A stretch of 28,585 nucleotides of DNA from JADHUC01 sp964617665. Lineage in GTDB: Bacteria > Planctomycetota > Planctomycetia > Pirellulales > Pirellulaceae. The notes under the pieces were generated by a model. That model did not search any database, had not been told where the DNA came from, and saw only the letters and a list, made by a program, of their open reading frames with translations. The position numbers were made by a program, and so were the translations under genes. Below are positions 8,202 to 16,073 of the stretch, in pieces (the first letter of the stretch is position 1; every line of letters begins with the position of its first letter). The stretch spans positions 1-28,585 of the forward strand of contig CAZUAH010000136.1 in assembly GCA_964617665.1 (NCBI GenBank), read 5' to 3'.

Positions 8202-8819
8202 TCAATGGGGCGGCACGTTGCTTCCTTGTTGATTGCGAAACGCCTCGACAACATTGCTTCGCATCATGAAGATCAGCAGAATAATGGGATAGATAACGCC
8301 AAAACAACCTCCGAACACACTTCCATAAGCACCGATCATGGCGCCAGATCGTTCCGGGCCGGCTGGGATCATGTCGGCTTGCTCCATCATCGGTTGTACC
8401 AGCCAAACCCAGTTAGCGATCGACCCAACAATGCCAGCTATTATGGTGTAAATGGCATAGACAATCGACAGCTGCCGTCCCCAAGGCCGCATCTTCAACA
8501 GTCCGAAGCCTGCAAGGCCAAGAGCGACGGTAGACACAAACGAAAGCGCCATCGTGACCATCGTGTATATATGGTACGCCTGATTCTCTTCCATCAGATC
8601 CAATACTGGATTCGGCGGCTTGTTTGGTATTAGGTCCATCCCGATCATCGATATCACCCCACAGCACACACCGAACAAGCCCATGCCGGCGAATACCAGA
8701 TTTAGAATCCCGAAGACGGTAACAGACGTTGGCCGGGTCGCGAGTGACGCCGGCTGTGACTGTGGTTGTTCCTGTGGCGTAGGAGGTGATTGATACGGAG
8801 AAAATGGATCGTCCGACAT
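8202..8819 (-). CDS. Small four-helix membrane protein with Pro/Gln-rich N-terminus
   Basis: 205 residues from the ATG at 8819 (MSDDPFSPYQSPP); an alternative GTG three codons upstream at 8828 is possible, and neither has a clear ribosome site. The first 30 or so residues are hydrophilic and rich in Pro and Gln. Four hydrophobic segments follow: VTVFGILNLVFAGMGLFGV, HIYTMVTMALSFVSTVALGL, LSIVYAIYTIIAGIVGSIAN, and FGVIYPIILLIFMM near the end. The start and layout are like the many short planctomycetal membrane proteins of unknown function that begin with a D/P/Y/Q/S/P-rich tail. No catalytic motif is seen. The BlaI gene lies divergently across 8820-9263. No function is assigned. Confidence 0.7.
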   Translation of the reverse strand: MSDDPFSPYQSPPTPQEQPQSQPASLATRPTSVTVFGILNLVFAGMGLFGVCCGVISMIGMDLIPNKPPNPVLDLMEENQAYHIYTMVTMALSFVSTVALGLAGFGLLKMRPWGRQLSIVYAIYTIIAGIVGSIANWVWLVQPMMEQADMIPAGPERSGAMIGAYGSVFGGCFGVIYPIILLIFMMRSNVVEAFRNQQGSNVPPH

Positions 8820-8828
8820 AGGATGCAC

Positions 8829-9091
8829 TCATGCTAGAAGAGGTTGGTTGCTGCCTGCGAGGAGTTCCGATCCCCACACGTGAATGCCAATATAGTCCTG
8901 TGGAGTAACGGCGGCAAGCTTCTTCGCAACTCATCCCGCATCGCTGCCTTAGCAAAGCTCTGTCCTTATGCAATGGTGCATGTTTCGGTTCGACGATTCG
9001 TCAACGCGGCAGTGGTTCAGAAATTGCTCGCGAGATAGGTGTGCCTTTCGGAGAGAGACGAAGTCGGGAATCCGTCTCGTCATTTTCTTGC
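8829..9091. other. Non-coding gap upstream of the blaI-like promoter
   Basis: 263 nt between the membrane-protein start and the blaI-like promoter. A 64-codon open frame at 8844-9038 (plus) lacks a ribosome site and resembles no family, so it is not called. No strong hairpin or promoter was seen here for the minus-strand gene. Confidence 0.4.
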
Positions 9092-9120
9092 TTGACAGAA
9101 ACACGGTCGACCGATATATT
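9092..9120 (+). promoter_or_regulatory. Strong sigma-70 promoter of the blaI-like/M56 operon
   Basis: TTGACA at 9092-9097, a 17-nt spacer, and TATATT at 9115-9120: an exact -35 box, ideal spacing and a near-perfect -10 box. The start of transcription would fall at about 9126-9128, inside the dyad described next. Confidence 0.8.
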
Positions 9121-9122
9121 CC

Positions 9123-9143
9123 AACTAACCTATTAGTTTAGGT
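9123..9143 (+). promoter_or_regulatory. Dyad operator overlapping the predicted transcription start (BlaI-type site)
   Basis: Two interleaved perfect inverted repeats: AACTAA-CCTA-TTAGTT (9123-9138) and ACCTA-TTAGTT-TAGGT (9128-9143). They begin 2 nt after the -10 box, where a bound dimer would block RNA polymerase. BlaI/MecI/CopY repressors bind such dyads upstream of their own genes, so autoregulation is likely. The sequence differs from the staphylococcal consensus built on TACA/TGTA, so it would be a lineage-specific site. Confidence 0.65.
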
Positions 9144-9263
9144 GTCCCGGCACGACTTCGGCCGGTTGGCACGGCTACTCACTATCCGTGTTCTTTTGGG
9201 CCATTGCCCGCACCGGCAACAATTAAGCAGCACTACACGACCATAGCTACCGGAGCGCGCAAA

Positions 9264-9647
9264 TTGACTAACACGATACCCAGCGAACGAGAAATGGACA
9301 TATTGAAGGTGCTATGGGACGTGGGCGAATCGCGAGTGCGCGACGTCCACCTGGCGATGTGCCCCAACTCCGAGTGTGCCTTTACCACGATACAAACACT
9401 GCTGCGCATCATGGCGGACAAGGGACTTGTCAAACAACGCAAGGAAGCACGAACGCTCTACTATTCGGCGAACTACAGTCCCGAACGGGCGAGTTCGCGG
9501 TTTCTGCACAAAGTGTTCGACGGTGCCTTGGACAAGTTGGTGCTGAGCATGCTCCAAGCGGAAGACGTATCGACGGATGAGATGCGCGAACTCGAAAAGA
9601 TGATCGGTCGAGCTCGCATACGCAAACAAGACTCGGAGGACGAATGA
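9264..9647 (+). CDS. BlaI/MecI/CopY-family transcriptional repressor
   Basis: 127 residues from a TTG at 9264, chosen because CGGAGCG lies 6-7 nt upstream and the product (MTNTIPSEREMDILKVLW...) has the normal family length; a TTG at 9204 would add 20 residues with no family match, and the only early ATG (at 9294) would cut into the DNA-binding domain. The winged-helix domain is clear: PSEREMDILKVLWDVGE, VRDVHLAM, AFTTIQTLLRIMADKGLV, RTLYYSANYS. The C-terminal helix pair (VFDGALDKLVLSMLQAEDVSTDEMRELEKMI) is the dimerisation part where the partner protease cuts in known systems. The stop is 1 nt from the M56 gene, as in blaI-blaR1 and mecI-mecR1 pairs. It should repress the promoter at 9092-9120 and possibly other genes. 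Confidence 0.9.
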   Translation: MTNTIPSEREMDILKVLWDVGESRVRDVHLAMCPNSECAFTTIQTLLRIMADKGLVKQRKEARTLYYSANYSPERASSRFLHKVFDGALDKLVLSMLQAEDVSTDEMRELEKMIGRARIRKQDSEDE

Positions 9648-9648
9648 G

Positions 9649-12399
9649 ATGTCACTAACCGACGGTTTCTTTCAAGCTCTGGTTGACGTGGCTGCGGTGT
9701 CGTTGGTCGTCTTGACGATCGGCGCGTTGATCACTTGGCGATTGCGACAACCTATCGAGCGTGTCCGCTGCATCCAATGGACGCTGGTCGCATTGATCGC
9801 GGCGATCGTCCTCCGTCAGGCGTCGTTCCTGCCGTCGTTCTCGGTCGCTGTGTTGCCGGAAGCGGATTCGGCCGCATCAGAATCGGATCAAGTCGCGCGA
9901 GTACAATCGCCCGATTCCCACACCGTTCTGGGCAATGCGATGAACGAGACAGCCTATCTGCCAAATGAACCTACGTCAGAAGCCGTGACGGGCCATCCGG
10001 CCGACCTTACGGAAAGCGGCGCTGCTGGCGCCCCCGCACCGGCCAGACGCGACTCGGCATCCATTGCCGGAAGCCTCTGGGGCACGTTCCAAACCGTTTG
10101 TGTCGCGGTGGCGGCGCTGATCGGAAGTTGGCTGGTCGCGTTGTTGTGCATCGGCCGTTGGCAATTGCAGCGACTGCTACGAGGTGCCGAAACGGCGACG
10201 GACGAACTGCTTTGTGTATGGAAGCAGTGGCCCGAGGTGCGAAAGCGCGACTTGCGAGTGTTAGTTTCGTCAAAGACCAACGTGCCAATGACTTTCGGTG
10301 TGTGGCGCCCGGTGATCGTGCTTCCGAAGACGCTCGTCGATCCCGGCAGCCGACGCGAACTGGTCTACTGTCTGTCGCACGAGTGGGAACACGTGCGTCG
10401 CCATGACATTGTCACCTGGTGGCTCGTCCAATCGCTGGAGCCTCTGCTGTGGTTCCAGCCACTGTTTTGGTACCTGCGCCGTGAGTTGCGAACCTGCCAG
10501 GATCAGGTAGCGGACAATTCGGCGGTCCAAGGTACGGGCAACCGCACCGACTACGCCGAATTGTTGATGGGGTTGGTATCCGGGCGAAAGCAGCGGCGCA
10601 ATCGGCTCGCGCTCACGATGGCGGATCGCCGGTCGAGTCTATACCGGCGAGTCGAGCTGCTGTTGTCGGAGCGTTTCCGTCTGGCCGATTCGGTTCGCCG
10701 GCGCGTGTCTGTCGGCTTGGCGTGTGCCTTGGCGATTCTGGTGATTGGGCTAGGCGTGATTCGCCTGGAGTCCGCAACCGCGAGTGTTATTGCTGACCAA
10801 GGCGACGCGGCGGACGAGGGCAAGCAACCAGCACCCGATAGCCTCTCCTTCTCCGGCACGGTGGTCGACAAAGCAACCAAGAAACCCGTCAAGGGTGCCA
10901 AAGTCGTCGTACGCCGAATGATCCTGAAGGCAAACGAGCGGAGAATCATTGAGGAATCGAAGCATCGAACTGACAAGGATGGGAATTACAGTTTTGTGAT
11001 TCCACCGGAGCAGGTCGCCGAGAGGTACTTGTACATCGAGTTGGATGTTGAGCATCCCGAGTATGCTTGGAAGAAGGGTTTCGGTTACGCGTTGAGCATG
11101 ATCCGTAAGAACCTCCGGCTGGGCGATCCGCCGTTCTTCTCTCGGATCGAGTTAACGTCGGGCGAAACGCTGACGGGACGTGTCGTTGATCCGAACGGAA
11201 AACCACTGGCAAACGTCAAGATGTTGGCGTACTCGAAAGCCGACGCAAAAGACTACCGAGAATACGGCAGCTTTTTCCGCGCCGAAACGGACCAACAGGG
11301 CAAGTTCACGCTGAGCTTGGCGAAAGGCGGCCCGAGTTTGTTTTGGATCGTTCCGAAGGACTTTGCGCCGCAACAGATTCTGTCAGGCACGAAACGCGGC
11401 GAATGGGGCGATATCCAACTAGAGACGGGAGTGTCAGTCTCGGGGCGTGTCGTGAATGCGTCGGGTGAGCCGGTCGCTGGCGTTTGGGTGAATCTAAGCC
11501 ATGAGGCTTCCCGCAATGAAATCAAGATGCCAGTTGCCTCGTCGATGAATCGTTCGGCGATGACCGACGAAAACGGCCACTTCAAGTTGGGGCCGATGAA
11601 GCCGGGCAAACACGAGATCAATGTTGACGGCTATCCGGAAGAGATCACTTACCACAAGCAGGCTCGGAATCCGATCACGATACAGGACGTTTTTGTTGCC
11701 CAGGAGATCGAGATACTTCCGCAAGACGAGCAACAACCCATCACGGTCCAGGCTGTGCCACACGTTCAGTTCGTTGGCCAGTATCTGAATTCCAAAGGAG
11801 AAACGTGCCGAGGGCATTCCGTGAGCGTGTGGGGCGACATGAACGGCCAGTGGTGGCACAAACGCTTACCGCCCGATTCGGAAGGCAAGATCGTGGGCCG
11901 TCTGCCGAAAGGTCTGCAGAAGGCACGGCTGGATGCCATCACCAACGAGCATGGATCGCTGCGAGTCCGGCTGAAGAAAGACGGTTCACTTCTCAGTCCG
12001 CGAAATGTTGAGCTGGGCGCTATCGAGGACGATATAACCGGAGTCGAAGTCATTCGGTATCACGCCCCGGTCGTGCAAGTCAAGGCGGTGGACGAGAAGG
12101 GGCGACAGATCACTGAATTGAAAATCGCGGGAGTCTACGATGGTGATGATGAACTGATGCATCCCGTCGGCGGCTTGCCCACGCACATGTTCTTCGAGAA
12201 GCAGACAGACGGACGCTATCGGTCGTCGCAAATGCTCCCGGACACGAAGGTCACTTTCACCGCCAAGGCCGACGGCTACAACGACGCGTCGGAAACGATT
12301 TCTCTGTCGGAGCGCGAAGAACGAGAAATCACGTTAGTGATGACGAAGAAGCCGGAAGAGGACGCCGAGAGCGACAAGCCTGAAGAAGACGCACCATAG
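9649..12399 (+). CDS. M56 (BlaR1-like) membrane metallopeptidase with carboxypeptidase-regulatory-like repeats
   Basis: 916 residues. Membrane segments lie at about 10-32, 40-61, 147-173, 258-278 and 352-374. The zinc motif HEWEH (H244, E245, H248) in the loop before the fourth segment, with CQDQVADNSAV at about 284-294, identifies the M56 peptidase unit. BlaR1 and MecR1 end in a penicillin-binding sensor; here the extracytoplasmic part (about 395-916) instead holds a chain of Ig-like carboxypeptidase-regulatory-type domains (FSGTVVDKATKKPVKGAKVV, LTGRVVDPNGKPLANVKM, VSGRVVNASGEPVAGVWVNL, and weaker later ones), ending in an acidic tail (EEDAESDKPEEDAP). The start is 1 nt after the repressor stop with GGAGG just upstream, so translation is coupled. 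The likely role is to sense an envelope signal and cleave the BlaI-like repressor. The ligand is unknown; beta-lactam sensing is not supported because there is no SxxK/SxN/KTG domain. Confidence 0.88.
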   Translation: MSLTDGFFQALVDVAAVSLVVLTIGALITWRLRQPIERVRCIQWTLVALIAAIVLRQASFLPSFSVAVLPEADSAASESDQVARVQSPDSHTVLGNAMNETAYLPNEPTSEAVTGHPADLTESGAAGAPAPARRDSASIAGSLWGTFQTVCVAVAALIGSWLVALLCIGRWQLQRLLRGAETATDELLCVWKQWPEVRKRDLRVLVSSKTNVPMTFGVWRPVIVLPKTLVDPGSRRELVYCLSHEWEHVRRHDIVTWWLVQSLEPLLWFQPLFWYLRRELRTCQDQVADNSAVQGTGNRTDYAELLMGLVSGRKQRRNRLALTMADRRSSLYRRVELLLSERFRLADSVRRRVSVGLACALAILVIGLGVIRLESATASVIADQGDAADEGKQPAPDSLSFSGTVVDKATKKPVKGAKVVVRRMILKANERRIIEESKHRTDKDGNYSFVIPPEQVAERYLYIELDVEHPEYAWKKGFGYALSMIRKNLRLGDPPFFSRIELTSGETLTGRVVDPNGKPLANVKMLAYSKADAKDYREYGSFFRAETDQQGKFTLSLAKGGPSLFWIVPKDFAPQQILSGTKRGEWGDIQLETGVSVSGRVVNASGEPVAGVWVNLSHEASRNEIKMPVASSMNRSAMTDENGHFKLGPMKPGKHEINVDGYPEEITYHKQARNPITIQDVFVAQEIEILPQDEQQPITVQAVPHVQFVGQYLNSKGETCRGHSVSVWGDMNGQWWHKRLPPDSEGKIVGRLPKGLQKARLDAITNEHGSLRVRLKKDGSLLSPRNVELGAIEDDITGVEVIRYHAPVVQVKAVDEKGRQITELKIAGVYDGDDELMHPVGGLPTHMFFEKQTDGRYRSSQMLPDTKVTFTAKADGYNDASETISLSEREEREITLVMTKKPEEDAESDKPEEDAP

Positions 12400-12803
12400 G
12401 ACTAGCATCGTCACGGAATCTTGGCAAAGTCAGCGTCTAACATCGCACATCGATCGGCCGCGTGAACACGTGGCGGTGTCCAGTATCTCTTCTGGCTCAC
12501 AGCTCGCAACCACCGCAGAATCTGCCCATTCCCACGCACCGTAATTGCTTGCGGTGTTTTGAAGTCTCGCATATGCTGCGTAGTGGCGGTAAGAGTTCTG
12601 TGTATCCAACGTCACTGGTCGCAAGAGGCTGTGCCTTGTCACAGCTTGATTCTAGGGTAGCGGAACTCGCCAAGAGTTTCGGCCGGCATCGCAGACTCCC
12701 GAAAGTCTTGGCGACTTCCGCTACTGCCTAAACTCAGATCCTTGGAACGAAAAGACCGGAACGCGGTTGCACCGAGTTTGTGGAGCGACGGGGAGTCCAG
12801 GTA
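12400..12803. other. Non-coding gap with a REP pair
   Basis: About 400 nt between the M56 gene and the next gene. Open frames here are short and lack ribosome sites or family features. The only clear structure is the palindromic element at 12657-12724. No rho-independent terminator with a T-tract was found after the M56 stop. A promoter for the downstream gene could not be assigned. Confidence 0.45.
12657..12724. repeat. Inverted pair of REP sequences with GTAG heads (copy A)
   Basis: Left unit 12657-12682 starts GTAG, then the stem CGGAACTC, loop GCCAA, GAGTTTCG. Right unit 12699-12724 is the inverted copy (GTAG, CGGAAGTC, GCCAA, GACTTTCG when read on the minus strand). The two units match at 23 of 25 core positions. 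The two differences are a compensating pair that keeps each unit's own hairpin. GTAG followed by a hairpin is the signature of REP sequences mobilised in trans by RAYT (Y1-type) transposases. A second copy is at 28139-28197. Confidence 0.82.
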
Positions 12804-14789
12804 ATGAACCGACGTTATGAGAAGATTTGTTTCGGGCTGCTGATCTTATTGGTTGTTTGCACGTTCGTATGCTTGCTGCCGCTCGACGTGTTTGCCCGAG
12901 CTGGAGGTGGGGGCGGCTACAGCGGCGGCGGAGGTGGCGGAGGTGGTTTCAGTGGCGGCGGCGGAGGAAGTGGTGGTGGTGACGGCGGCGGCGAACTAAT
13001 CGTGTTCGTTATCTGGTTATGCACGGAGCATCCGATCATCGGCATCCCGCTGGTCATTGGTGCCATAGCTCTTTTCTGTTACCTCGGGCACCGTTCGAAC
13101 GAAGGCCGTCGTGACGGGGTCATCCGCCGAGGTGGCATGGTGATGGGCGAATTGAAGCGACGGCAGACCGTGGACAGTCTGCGCGAGGACGATCCGGCGT
13201 TCGACGAGCAGCAGTTCTATAACCGGCTGAGCCAAGCCTTCGCACAAATCCAGGACGCCTGGAGCCAACAGGATCTAGCGAGTGTGCGGGCGTTCGTTTC
13301 CGATGGCATCTACGAACGCTTCTCGCTGCAATTCATGGAGCAACGCGATTTCGGTTATCGTCCGCGTGTGTCTGACGTGGTCATTCACCAGATGCTGTTA
13401 GCCCAGGTCAACAGCGACGAGTTCTTTCATCAGGCCACAGTGCGCATCAAGGCTTCGTGCGTTGCCTATCGAGTGTCGCTGGACACGGGCAAGTACGTCT
13501 CGGGCAACCGCAATAAGGAGACGTTTGTCGAGTACTGGACGTATCTCCGCCGCCGCGGCGTCCAGACCAAGGACGGGCCTGGGTTGATCGAGGGCAACTG
13601 TCCGAACTGCGGAACCGAGATTGCACTGAACCAGTCCGCCAAGTGCCAATCGTGCGATAGCCTGCTTCGCAGCGGCCAATACGATTGGGTCATGAGCGAG
13701 ATCACACAAGAGTGCGAATGGTACGGTGGGACGTCGGACGAAGTGCCCGGTGTGGCTCGTTACCGCAGCGAAGCAGATCCCGGATTCAACGTGCAGCACT
13801 TGGAGGATCGAGCGTCGGTTGTCTTTTGGCGCAAAGTCATGGCCGACCGCTTGGGGCAAATCGCGCCACTTGCGAAAATGGCTTCTCCCGAATTCTGCGA
13901 GCAGTACGAATCGCAATTCAACAGGGGTGGGAGCGAGCGTAACTACATGGGCGACTGCGCAGTCGGTTCGGTGGACGCGCGCGGCGCGTTCCGCGGGAAT
14001 GAGCGAGACACGGCGCTGGTCGAGATCCGTTGGTCGGGCACCCAGTTCATCGCCCGGCCGCAGGGTCCTCCCAAACGGTCCGGCCAGAGTAGGGCGGCGA
14101 AGCACCTGTTTGTGTTCGCTCGCAACACCGGGGTGCAGACCGATGTTGGACACAGCATCTGTTCGTCACATTGTCCAGGCTGCGGAGCCCCGGAATCAAC
14201 AATCACTTCGCACGCTTGTGAGTTTTGCGGAGAAGTGCTGAACGACGGCACACACGACTGGGTGTTGGTCGACTTCTTGACGATGTACAATCCCGCCGCA
14301 CAAGAATTGCTGCAGCAAGCTCGTTCGTATACGGCGGCGTCTGCCGCGGCTCCAGCGATCCCCATGGCCGAAGCCGTGCCCGATGATCAGCAAGAGCCGC
14401 ACGGCACAGATTTGCTGGCTTGGGCGGTCAAGACGGCGCTGGCCGACAATCAATTGGATGCCCGCGAACGAGCGATGCTCGAGCAGGTAGCTCGGCATCG
14501 GCATGTGCCCGCACACGAACTGGAAATGCTGATCGAGGCGGCTGGGCAAGGCCAACTCGATGCTCCAGAGCCGGCTGACCCCGATCAGGCACGCGATTGG
14601 CTGTCCGCCATGGCCGACATCAGTCTGAGCGACGGCGTCGTCCGCCGCGACGAATACAAACTGCTGTGCCAAGCCGGTTCACAGTTGGGAATGAGCTCGT
14701 ACGACGTCAAGCAGCTGCTTCGTGAACGCCGCACTCATCTCTACCGGTCCGCGCGTGACCGGCTGCGTGACGCGCAAGAGGACAATTGA
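12804..14789 (+). CDS. Gly-rich membrane protein with duplicated Tim44-like/zinc-ribbon modules and a TerB-like domain
   Basis: 661 residues from the ATG at 12804 (GGGGAG about 9 nt upstream; a GTG at 12780 is less likely). Order: signal or membrane segment (FGLLILLVVCTFVCLLPLDV), a Gly-rich stretch (about 34-64) and a second membrane segment (IIGIPLVIGAIALFCYLG). Then come a Tim44-like domain (FYNRLSQAFAQIQDAWSQQD) and a zinc ribbon with C266/C269 and C281/C284. A second, diverged Tim44-like region (about 330-450) follows with its own ribbon, C457/C460 and C472/C475; each ribbon is followed by a similar phrase (YDWVMSEI / HDWVLVDF). The C-terminus (about 535-655) is TerB-like: LLAWAVKTALADNQLDARER, ISLSDGVVRRDEYKLL. 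The family is known in planctomycetes but its function is not. The large part after the second segment is probably cytoplasmic, as TerB and zinc ribbons suggest. Confidence 0.8.
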   Translation: MNRRYEKICFGLLILLVVCTFVCLLPLDVFARAGGGGGYSGGGGGGGGFSGGGGGSGGGDGGGELIVFVIWLCTEHPIIGIPLVIGAIALFCYLGHRSNEGRRDGVIRRGGMVMGELKRRQTVDSLREDDPAFDEQQFYNRLSQAFAQIQDAWSQQDLASVRAFVSDGIYERFSLQFMEQRDFGYRPRVSDVVIHQMLLAQVNSDEFFHQATVRIKASCVAYRVSLDTGKYVSGNRNKETFVEYWTYLRRRGVQTKDGPGLIEGNCPNCGTEIALNQSAKCQSCDSLLRSGQYDWVMSEITQECEWYGGTSDEVPGVARYRSEADPGFNVQHLEDRASVVFWRKVMADRLGQIAPLAKMASPEFCEQYESQFNRGGSERNYMGDCAVGSVDARGAFRGNERDTALVEIRWSGTQFIARPQGPPKRSGQSRAAKHLFVFARNTGVQTDVGHSICSSHCPGCGAPESTITSHACEFCGEVLNDGTHDWVLVDFLTMYNPAAQELLQQARSYTAASAAAPAIPMAEAVPDDQQEPHGTDLLAWAVKTALADNQLDARERAMLEQVARHRHVPAHELEMLIEAAGQGQLDAPEPADPDQARDWLSAMADISLSDGVVRRDEYKLLCQAGSQLGMSSYDVKQLLRERRTHLYRSARDRLRDAQEDN

Positions 14790-14799
14790 TATGTCTCCG

Positions 14800-14856
14800 C
14801 GCGTGGGATCAGCTATGTTGTGTCGTGGTCTCACGACCGCGACACGCGTGGGATCA
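14800..14856. repeat. 12-bp direct repeat flanking an imperfect hairpin
   Basis: CGCGTGGGATCA occurs exactly at 14800-14811 and 14845-14856. Between them, 14820-14845 forms a hairpin (GTGTCGTGGTC, loop TCAC, GACCGCGACAC; 10 of 11 pairs). It sits just after the stop of the Tim44/TerB gene in a convergent gap. No T-tract follows. Confidence 0.6.
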
Positions 14857-14858
14857 TA

Positions 14859-14915
14859 GGGTCTCCGAGAAATCTACCGGCCGCCTCGCATGCGGGCCGG
14901 TCAGGAGACCGGCCC
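14859..14915. repeat. Nested inverted repeats with alternative folds in a convergent gap
   Basis: GGGCCGGTC, loop AGGA, GACCGGCCC (14894-14915) is a perfect 9-bp hairpin. The same right-hand sequence can instead pair upstream: ACCGGCC (14876-14882) with GGCCGGT (14895-14901), and GGTCTCC (14860-14866) with GGAGACC (14904-14910). The two folds exclude each other. No U-tract on either strand makes a standard terminator unlikely; a repeat element or RNA-end protector between two convergent genes is the better reading. Confidence 0.6.
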
Positions 14916-14943
14916 AAAACGAATAACGGTCGCGCTGCGTCTA

Positions 14944-15864
14944 TTAACCTTGATCGCTAACCAGTTGCTCGACGAACTTGCGTGCCTTCTTGGCCTCCTG
15001 CATCGTCTGAGCTGGATCGCCGGGTGCGAGGGTTTCGATGATCAGTGGACCGTGCGTGAAGCCGCCTTTGCCTAGCCGGGCCATGAGCGCTGGAAAGTCC
15101 ACCTGCCCCGTGCCGGGTGTGAGTGCGACGTTCTTTGGATGCTTGTAGTCCTTGACGGACATACCCGTGATCAGGTCATCGACTGAAGCCGCGTCCTGCA
15201 CCGGATCCACTTCGCCGTTTGAGTAGTAGTAGATATTCCCCGGGTCATACATCACGGTGAAGTTTTTGTGGCCGACTTGTTCCACAGCCTTACGCAGTTG
15301 CGGTCCCGTACCGGTCGTGCCGCCGTGGGGCTTGAGCACGATTACCACACGCCTGTCCGCCGCGTAATCGCAACACTGGGCAACCGTCTTGCAGCAAGCT
15401 TCGAGAGTCTCTTCGTTGCCCATGTGCGCTAACAGGACCGACCGCCCTCCAGCCGCTGCGCAGTTGTCGATCATCTTCCGCAGGCTTTCGCCGCCTTTAT
15501 CCAAGGGGATGCCGCCGCCGTAGACATTAGTGATCGTCAGATCGCGTTCTCTGGCCTCTTCGCCAACTTCTTTAGCCTCGTCGATCGTGGTGGTCGGCGC
15601 GATCACGCGTCGAGTCTTCGTCTTTGCGCCCGTCAAGCCGATGTACTTGAATCCGGCCTCGGCGATTGCGTCCATAGCCACGCGATAGTCGTACTTGGCC
15701 CAAGGACGCGTCCAGCAGCCGATCTGCCAGCCTTCATCCTTCAGGTACGGCATCGCAGCATTGGCGGATCCGGCGGCAAGACGCGGGGCAATCAGCCCTG
15801 CCGCTCCAACCGCGAGCGTCCGACCGAGGAATCTACGTCGGGTTACTTGATCTGATCCAAACAT
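14944..15864 (-). CDS. Tat-exported TIM-barrel sugar isomerase/epimerase
   Basis: 306 residues. A twin-arginine leader (TRRRFLGRTLAVGAAGLIAP, residues 8-27) is followed by the xylose-isomerase-like/AP-endonuclease 2 barrel: WQIGCWTRPWAKYDYRVAMD, EAGFKYIGLTGAK, VLLAHMGNEE, VIVLKPHGG, FTVMYDPGNIYYY, GPLIIET. The His, Asp and Glu residues at these strand ends are the usual metal ligands of the family. Exported members are typical of planctomycetes and are mostly uncharacterised; relatives act as sugar epimerases or, in C-glycoside breakdown, on 3-keto-glycosides. The ATG at 15864 has GGGAG 9 nt upstream and opens the Tat leader. It is divergent from the glycoside-hydrolase-like gene across about 210 nt, which may hold a shared control region. 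Confidence 0.85.
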   Translation of the reverse strand: MFGSDQVTRRRFLGRTLAVGAAGLIAPRLAAGSANAAMPYLKDEGWQIGCWTRPWAKYDYRVAMDAIAEAGFKYIGLTGAKTKTRRVIAPTTTIDEAKEVGEEARERDLTITNVYGGGIPLDKGGESLRKMIDNCAAAGGRSVLLAHMGNEETLEACCKTVAQCCDYAADRRVVIVLKPHGGTTGTGPQLRKAVEQVGHKNFTVMYDPGNIYYYSNGEVDPVQDAASVDDLITGMSVKDYKHPKNVALTPGTGQVDFPALMARLGKGGFTHGPLIIETLAPGDPAQTMQEAKKARKFVEQLVSDQG

Positions 15865-16073
15865 GAAGCAGTCTCCCTTTGAATCGGCAACGGTTGTCTC
15901 TTCATTTCGGTGCCGTCAGCGTACATCAATCCAGACGATCATCATACCATCTACGCGTTCGCCGTGCCGGCTCGTTCTCCGTGCTATTCACATTTGCTAG
16001 ACTTATTTGACGGTTTCGAGGAACTAGCTCCCGGCACTCGATGTGATGCGGCCACGAAGACATGGAGAGAGAC

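Noticed and set aside
8122..8406. An N-terminal extension of the DUF1080 protein by 95 codons.
   Set aside because: It overlaps the upstream membrane-protein gene and would bury a clear signal peptide; the ATG at 8121 is preferred.
8844..9038. A 64-codon plus-strand gene upstream of the blaI-like promoter.
   Set aside because: It has no ribosome site, no family resemblance, and lies in a regulatory gap.
9649..12399. Beta-lactam resistance sensor (true BlaR1/MecR1).
   Set aside because: There is no penicillin-binding domain (no SxxK, SxN or KTG motifs) and no beta-lactamase gene nearby.
13398..14153. A 251-codon minus-strand frame across the Tim44/TerB gene.
   Set aside because: The plus strand shows zinc ribbons and TerB motifs; the minus reading has no recognisable features.
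14894..14915. Rho-independent terminator for the convergent genes.
   Set aside because: The 9-bp hairpin is not followed by a T-tract in either direction.
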